Assembly: GCF_033473495.1 (NCBI RefSeq) | Contig: NC_088937.1 | Span: forward strand, 3,782,001 to 3,846,000 | DNA from: Cercospora beticola | Taxonomy: Eukaryota; Ascomycota; Dothideomycetes; Mycosphaerellales; Mycosphaerellaceae | Direction: 5' to 3' | Length of the DNA: 64,000 nt | The notes under the pieces: model-generated | Seen by the model: the letters and a program-made list of their open reading frames with translations, nothing else | The model's database searches: none | What the model was told of the DNA's origin: nothing | Shown here: positions 56,890-64,000 of the stretch, piece after piece | How positions within the stretch are numbered: position 1 is the first letter of the stretch | Layout: every line of letters begins with the position of its first letter | Position numbers and translations under genes: made by a program

Positions 56890-59800
56890 TTATGCGGCAG
56901 CAGTGATGAGCTCCTTTGGTGCGTCCTGTTGCTTGGAGAGGAGCTCGTATGGTGGTCGCTTGACGATACCACCAGTGACTGGAAGCATGGTGCCAACACC
57001 AGTGAGGTAAGAGTCGACGTCGCGTGCGCACATGCGGCCCTCGTTGATGCCCCAGACGATGAGAGATTGACCACGTCGGCAATCACCAGCGGCAAAGACA
57101 CCATCAATGTTGGTGGTGTAGTGTCCTGGAGGGGTCTTGATGTTCTTGCGGCCGTCGAGCTCGATCTGGCCCTCGAAGACCTTGTCTTCTGGGGACAAGA
57201 AACCCATGGAGATGAGGATGAGCTCAGCTGGGAAGAACTCCTCGCTGCCCGGGATCTCCTTCATGTCCCAACCACCGCTGGAGTTCTTGGTCCACTCCAG
57301 ACGCTTGATGTTGACACCCTTGACGTTTCCGCTACCGTCATCGACGAAGTCCTTGGACATGATGCAGAACTCACGTGGGTCACGGCCCATGTGGGTCTTG
57401 ACCTCGGTGTGACCGTAGTCGACACGGTAGATACGGGGCCATTGTGGCCATGGGTTATCGTTGGCACGTTGGGCTGGTGGCTGTGGCAGAAGCTCAAAGT
57501 TGATGACCGACTTGGCACCGTGACGGACGGAGGTACCAATGCAGTCGTTACCAGTGTCACCACCTCCGATGACAATGACGTTCTTGCCCTTGGCCGAAAT
57601 GTAGGCGTCGTCGGCAAGCTCAGAGTCGAGGAGCGACTTGGTGTTCTTGTGCAAGAATTGCATGGCAAAGTGTATGCCGTTGAGGTCGCGGCCTGGAATC
57701 TTGAGGTCACGAGCAAGAGTCGAGCCAGTGGCCATGACCACGGCGTCGTTCTCCTTGCGCAGAGAGCCCATAGTGACGTCGCCCTCGCCAACGAAGATAC
57801 CAGTTTTGAACTCAATACCCTCAGCAGCCATGAAGTCGACACGGCGCTGGACAACGTTCTTGTCGAGCTTCATATTAGGGATACCGTACATGAGCAGACC
57901 ACCGACGCGGTCAGAGCGCTCATAGACGGTGACCGAGTGACCGGCCTTGTTGAGTTGATCGGCGCAAGCAAGACCGGCTGGACCAGATCCAATGATGGCA
58001 ACCTTCTTGCCGGTGCGGATCTTTGGTGGTGTTGGCACCATCCAGCCCATCTCGAAACCACGATCGATGATGGCGCACTCGACGGACTTGATGCCAACTG
58101 GGTCCTCGTTGATGCCGAGAACGCAAGCACCCTCGCAAGGAGCTGGGCAGACACGACCTGTGAACTCTGGGAAGTTGTTGGTCATGAGCAGCCTGTTCAA
58201 GGCGTCCTTCCATTGACCTGCGCACAATGTCAGTACAAGATTTTCTCGCCTGCGCGCCTTGCACGGTCAATAATAAAGGGAAGCAACATACCTTGGAACA
58301 CCAATTCATTCCACTTTGGAATAATGTTGGAGATTGGGCAACCAGTGTCAGACTGGCAGAATGGCACACCACAGTCCATGCATCGGGCAGTCTGGTACTT
58401 GAGCTCATCCTCGTTGAGACGGCTGCTGAGCTCAGCCCAATCGCGAGTCCTCGTCTTTGCAGGTCGGTACTTCTCTGCACGGCGTTGGTACTTCATGAAG
58501 CCCTTGGTCTTGTCGAGAACGAGCGATCGCTTCTTCTCGCGGGCGGCGTCAGACACACTCTCCTCGAGATCGCCAAGGCTGGCCTTCTTCTTCTCAGCGG
58601 CGTGTTCGTGCTCACGGGAGGTCTCGTGGAGGTTGCGCACGGCATTGCCTGGGAGAATTGGCAGAGGGTACTCTGCTTTTGCGGCAGCAGCCTTCTTCTG
58701 TGCCTCCTCTTCCATAACACGCTTGTAGTCGGTTGGGAGGACCTTGACAAAGTGTGGCAGAGCACGGTTGAAGTCGAGCAGGATACGGGCAGCCAGCTCG
58801 GAGCCAGTGTAGTGGTGGTGATCCTCAATGAGACCGCGCAGGAAGGCAATCTCATGTGGGTCCTCGAGACCAGAGAGCTCAACCATCTCCTGGTTGACCT
58901 TACCCTCGAAGTCCTTGTGCAGGTCGAGAACGTAGGCAATACCTCCGGACATACCAGCAGCAAAGTTGCGACCAGTGCTGCCGAGAACGACAATGCGACC
59001 ACCAGTCATGTACTCGCAACCGTGATCACCAACACCCTCGACGACGGCAGTGACACCAGAGTTGCGGACAGCGAAACGCTCAGCAGCAACACCGCGGAAG
59101 AAGCAAGTACCGGCAGTGGCACCGTACAAGCAAACGTTACCGATGATGACGTTCTCTTCCGCCTTGAAGACCGACGTGCGGGATGGGTACACGATCAGGC
59201 GACCACCAGACAGACCCTTTCCGACATAGTCGTTGGAGTCTCCCTCGAGCTCGAGTGTCACACCTGGTGCAAGGTAAGCACCAAAAGACTGACCAGCCGA
59301 GCCACGGATGTTGACGTGGATCGTGTCGTTTGGCAGACCCTTCTCGCCGTAGCGCTTGCTGATCTGGTAAGACAGAGTTGCGCCAAGTGCACGATCAGTG
59401 TTGACAATGTCGCACTCAATGCGGCATGGCAGACCCTTCTCGAGAGCCAGCTCGGACTCGGAGATGAGCTTGTTGTCCAAGCGAGTGTGAAGCTTGTGGT
59501 CCTGCTTGCGGACGTTGTAGGTAGCAACACCAGATCGCAAGGTGTGGGCTGGAGTCAAGATCAAGCTGAGATCGATGTTCTCAGTCTTTGCATTGCGAAG
59601 GTCCTCGCGAACCTTGAGCATCTCTGTGTGGCCGACCATCTCGTTGACCGTGCGGAATCCAAGTTTGGCCATGACTGCACGCAATTCGTTCGAGACGTAG
59701 TAGAAAAAGTTGATCACATGCTCGGGCGTACCCTTGAATTTCTTCCTGAGCTCAGGATCCTGAGTGGCGATACCGACCGGGCAGGTGTTCAAGTGGCATT

Positions 59801-62800
59801 TTCTCATCATAATGCAGCCCATGGCGATAAGAGGAGTTGTAGCGAAGCCAAACTCCTCAGCACCGAGCAAACAGGCGAGTGCGACATCACGGCCAGTACG
59901 GAGTTGACCATCAGTCTGCACAATGACACGACCACGAAGGTCGTTGAGGACCAAGGTCTGGTGAGTCTCGGCGAGACCCAACTCCCATGGCAGACCGGCA
60001 TACTTGATACCAGTCCATCGTGAGGCTCCGGTACCTCCGTCGTGTCCAGAAATCAGAATGTGGTCAGCCTTGGCCTTGGCGACACCAGACGCCACGATAC
60101 CGACACCAGTCTCGGAGACAAGCTTGACAGAAACTCGTGATCGAGGATTGGAGCACTTCAAGTCATAGATCAACTGCTTCAAATCCTCGATGGAGTAAAT
60201 GTCGTGGTGAGGTGGAGGAGAGATGAGACCGACACCTGGAGTGGAGTGACGAGTCTTGGCGATGGGGCCCGAGACCTTGTGTCCAGGAAGCTCACCACCT
60301 TCACCAGGCTTGGCTCCTTGAGCCATCTTGATTTGAAGCTCATCAGCATCGGCAAGGTAGTTGCTGGTGACACCGAAACGTCCAGAAGCAATCTGCTTGA
60401 TGGCAGATCTCATGGTGTCGCCGTTCTCCATTGGCAAACTTCGCTCTGGGTCTTCACCACCTTCACCGGTGTTGGACTTGCCGCCAAGTCTGTTCATGGC
60501 GACAGCGAGGGTGGAGTGAGACTCCATGGAGATGGAACCGTACGACATGGCACCAGTGACGAAGCGGCGCACAATCTCAGTCCATGGTTCGACCTGCTCG
60601 ATTGGGATGGGAGTAGTAGCCTCGAAGTCGAAGTCGAGCAGTCCACGAAGTGTGCAGTTCTTGATCTGCTCGTACTCCGATCGGGAGTATGCCTCGTAGG
60701 ACTTGTCGTTCTTGTTGCGGACAGCATCCTGGATGTTCGCGATCGAGACTGGGTCGTTGACGTGTGGCTCACCACCGTCACGCCAGTGGTACTCTCCGGT
60801 CTCAGCAAGACCTGGAATCTCGCGAATGTCACGGGATGGGTAACCCTTCTCGTGAAGAGCGAAGGCGTCCTGAGCAATGAGCTCGAAAGTCATACCCTTG
60901 ATACGAGTGGCAGTTCCAGTGAAGCAGCGGTCGACGACAGAGTCATCGATACCAAGAGCCTCGAAAATCTGTGCGCCCTTGTAGGACTGGAGGGTCGAGA
61001 TACCCATCTTGGACATGACCTTCAGGATACCACCGTCGCAAGAGTGCTTGTAGTTGTCAATGAGCTTCTCTGGGCTAATCTTCTTGCGAATCAGACCCTC
61101 GCGATCAAGCTTCAGAATGCACTCAATGGCGAGGTATGGGCAGACCGCGTCAGCGCCATAACCAACGAGGACACACATGTGGTGCACCTCACGAGCCTCA
61201 GCAGTCTCGACAACGAGCGCAGCCTGAGCACGCCATCGGTTGCGGACCAAGTGGTGGTGGACCATACCGGTGGCGAGAAGTGCAGACACAGGAACGCGGT
61301 CGGTAGAAGTCTTGCGGTCAGAGAGAACAATGATCTTGTCACCGTTCTCGATGGCCTCGCCTGCAGCCTCGCAGATGCGGTCGAGAGCTTCGTAGTAACC
61401 AGCAATGCCCTCCTTCTTGGGGAAGGTGATGTCGATGGTGGCCACGCTCCAGTCTGGGTGCACAGACGGGATCTGGTTGAGTGCGTTGAACTCCTCAACC
61501 GAGAGCATTGGCGATGGAAGGTAGAGTCGGTGGCACTGCTCCTTGTTGATTTCGAGCAAGTTGCCTTGTGGACCAACGTAGGAGCCCAACGACATGACGA
61601 CCGCCTCACGAATTGGATCGATAGGTGGGTTCGTGACCTGCGCGAACAGCTGACGGAAGTATTCGTAGAGCAGACGTGGCTGCTGTGCCAAGCATGCCAA
61701 AGGTGCGTCGTTACCCATGGATCCAAGAGCTTCCTTGGAGTCTGCAGCCATGGGAGCAAGAAGAAGAGACACTTGCTCCAAAGAGTAGCCAAATGCTTTC
61801 AGTCTTGGGTCATCATTGACTGTGGTGTCTGTGAGCTTGAAGGACAGGTCTGTGCCGTTGTCCAACAGCTTCTTGTAGATGTCTGGCAGAACAAGCAGCT
61901 GTGCGTCGAGCCAAGATCTGAAGTCCTGGCGAGATGACACAGTCTCCTTGAGCTCAGCATCGTCGATGATTCTGCCTGCCTGCGTATCGACCAAAAGCAT
62001 GCGTCCTGGCTGCAGTCTGCCCTTTTGGACGACGGTAGATGGATCAATGGTGATGGTGCCAACTTCAGATGCGCAAATGATGCGATCATCATCGAGAACG
62101 TAGTATCTGCAAGGACGCAGACCATTTCGGTCAAGGTTGGCACCGCAGTAGCGGCCATCCGAGAATGTGAAGAGGGCTGGACCGTCCCAAGGCTCCATCA
62201 TGCATGCTGCCCACTCGTAGAAGGCTTGCTTCGCACCATCAATGGTCTCGTTGCCCTGCCATGCCTCGGGCACCATCAGCATCACGGCTTCTGGCAGAGA
62301 GAGGACGCCGTTGATCGTAAGCAGCTCGAGAACGTTGTCAAAAGCAGCAGAATCAGAGCCGCCATCCTCGATAATTGGGTAGAGCGATTCCAGATCATCG
62401 CCGAACCACTCGGACTTGAGCACACCCTCGCGAGCACGCATCCAGTTCTTGTTGCCTCGAAGCGTGTTGATTTCTCCGTTGTGTGCTGCCCATCGGAGTG
62501 GCTGGGCTCTGTCCCAAGATGGGAATGTGTTGGTCGAGAATCGAGAGTGCACCAATGCAAAGTGACCCTCGTAATCGACGTTGACCAGATCATGGTAGTA
62601 GTCGTAGACCTGAACTGGCGAAAGCTGTCCCTTGTAGACAATGTTCTTGTTGCTCAGAGAGCAAATGTAGAACCAGTTGTGCAGACCAATAATGTGGGTT
62701 GCACGCTTTCGGAGCACGTACAGCTGTCTCTCGAACACCTGCTCGTCGTACTTCTCGTTGAAGTCGGCTGGAACTTCCTTCCCTGTGCCGTAGACTGACT

Positions 62801-63436
62801 TGGAGACAACGAAAGGCTGCAGAATGATCGGCTCTCGCGAGCTGGCTGCTGGGCCGAGGAGTGTGCTGTCCTTTGGCACCTCTCGCCACCCAAGCACCCG
62901 CAGGTCGAGTTGGTCTGCAATGTCTTCGAATTGTGCGAGCGTCTCCTTCAATGCCTCCTCTTCAGGCTTGAAGAAAACGTTGCCCACGGCGTATTTGCCA
63001 AGCTCTGGTAGCTGGAAACCCTGCTCTCGCTCAAAGTTTTTGACGAAAAACTTGTGTGGGATGGAAGTCATGACGCCAGCGCCATCACCGTCTCGTGCAT
63101 CTGAACCCACCGCACCTCGATGGGTCATGTTGCAGAGCAGGTTGCGTGCTGCCACTCGTTAGCCTATTGTCGCCACATGCTATTTCTTCGATCTCAATGC
63201 TCACCATCTGTGACGATTTTGTGGCTCGGCTTGCCCTTGATGTGGGCAGCGAAACCGACACCGCAAGCATCCTTCTCAAGCTCTGGGTCGTAAAGACCCT
63301 GCTTCAATGGCAGCGCACCAGCCCATGACTTATTCTCGGGCGTGTTCTGGTAAGGATAGACATTGACGGGCTCTTCTTCAATCTCGTGGTCGTCGGCTGG
63401 TGGCTTTACATCGTCGGCGAAGGAGACTCGACCCAT
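56890..63436 (-). CDS. GLT1: Glutamate synthase [NADH], fused large and small subunits
   Basis: Three exons (63,436-63,205, 63,148-58,292, 58,217-56,890; introns of 56 and 74 bp) encode 2,138 residues. The enzyme makes two glutamates from glutamine and 2-oxoglutarate with NADH. A 57-residue propeptide precedes Cys58 in KDACGVGF, the glutaminase (class II) nucleophile. The central and FMN-binding synthase domains follow, with the 3Fe-4S cysteines in [15 protein letters not shown] at about 1,190. The GXGXG glutamate-synthase C-domain comes next, then the beta-subunit-like region with iron-sulfur Cys clusters ([15 protein letters not shown] and [10 protein letters not shown]) and dinucleotide folds IIGSGPAG (about 1,773) and VIGGGDTG. 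Intron 1's acceptor was set so that [14 protein letters not shown], a strongly conserved block, is restored. The third exon is required for the NAD(P)H domain. Confidence 0.97.
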
Positions 63437-64000
63437 TCTATCGGCGTAATGCCGAATGGTTCGAGGATGGGGTTGGTGTCGCTCGTTGCGGATCGGCAGT
63501 GTACAGAGCTCGCGTCTGCTATCGGGTGGTGTGAAGTGTGAGGGCGTGTGTGCAGCGCTATTTGGTGGGAAGAGGAGTTAGTGCTGAATGAGAAGGTATG
63601 TAGAGAACGCCACCACTCGTGACAATAATGGCCAGATGGGTGAATGTGCTTTCTTTCACGTTGACGGGAGTCCGGGCAGAAGCGGAGGGGAGCAGGTGGA
63701 ATTTCAGCAGCGGAAGCGGTCGAGATGCGGGATCGGCCAGGGTAGGTGCAGAAAGTAAAGCTCGCGCTGGAGGCAGGTAGAGCCAAGTCGTGGTGCAGCG
63801 GTTCTTGGTGAAACGGGATCTGCGGAGAGATGATGTCGACGACTGTGTTGCTCTGCACTCGGCGGCTTTCGGTTTGGGGAAAGAAGAAAGCAGCAGAGTT
63901 TCGCTGATTCGCGACCGATAAGGTATCGAGCGATGCGCAGCCGGAATGTAGCCTTTCGTGGGGGAGCAAGGCAGATCGCGAGTCGCAGACGGGTGCACGT
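63437..64000. promoter_or_regulatory. GLT1 upstream region
   Basis: This is the 5' leader and promoter of GLT1. Long open frames on the minus strand overlap here but look like chance extensions. The right edge of the window cuts it off. Confidence 0.45.

Noticed and set aside
56848..61937. Three long plus-strand ORFs (626, 598 and 577 codons) opposite GLT1
   Set aside because: They are antisense shadows of GLT1 produced by its codon bias; translations are low-complexity Val/Asp/Leu-rich with no family features.
1..64000. CRISPR arrays, bacterial operons or ribosome binding sites
   Set aside because: The window is fungal nuclear DNA with spliceosomal introns; the tandem repeats found lack CRISPR spacing.

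Overview
This is nuclear DNA of a filamentous ascomycete, most likely Pezizomycotina and plausibly a Dothideomycete. The genes carry short spliceosomal introns of about 47-112 bp, some with TACTAAC-like branch sites. The cytosolic HSP70 and glutamate synthase are ascomycete in type. The first 15.3 kb shows near-total loss of CpA/TpG, the mark of repeat-induced point mutation (RIP). I cannot name a species.

Layout. (1) Positions 1 to about 15,280 are a gene-free, AT-rich block of dead LTR retrotransposons. A minus-strand Ty1/copia element runs off the left edge. It adjoins an inverted, nearly identical fragment of the same copia family. Next comes a complete-length but dead Ty3/gypsy chromovirus (LTRs at 7,395-7,581 and 13,996-14,182), which carries an unexplained plus-strand coding-like stretch between pol and its 3' LTR. 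(2) Positions 15.3-20 kb hold secreted-protein genes: two divergent Thr-rich paralogues and a small 4-Cys secreted protein. (3) Positions 20.5-33.3 kb hold a RAD57-like recombinase paralogue, a carnitine acetyltransferase, a multi-intron gene of unknown function and the endocytic scaffold EDE1. (4) Positions 33.3-39 kb are a low-density region with degenerate tandem and dispersed repeats, a GIY-YIG-like fragment and orphan ORFs. (5) Positions 39.3-50.7 kb hold a paralogue of the gene at 26-28 kb, EMI1, a GNAT acetyltransferase, cytosolic HSP70 with a heat-shock element, a coiled-coil protein and an F-box/2EXR-like protein. (6) Positions 51-56 kb hold a divergent pair of rhodopsin-fold membrane proteins, one of them a CFEM/Pth11-type receptor. 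(7) Positions 56.9-63.4 kb hold NADH glutamate synthase (GLT1).

The genes form no operon or recognisable metabolite cluster; they are a normal mixture of housekeeping and lineage-specific genes beside a heterochromatic block. The most unusual signals are the antisense ORF in the gypsy element, the saturated and nearly identical inverted copia arms, the two-gene family whose proteins both end in a SUMO-consensus/acidic tail (VKQEIIE[L/I]D), and several degenerate minisatellite-like arrays in intergenic DNA.

Exon boundaries were chosen by eye from GT/AG signals, frame continuity and family resemblance. No database search was run.
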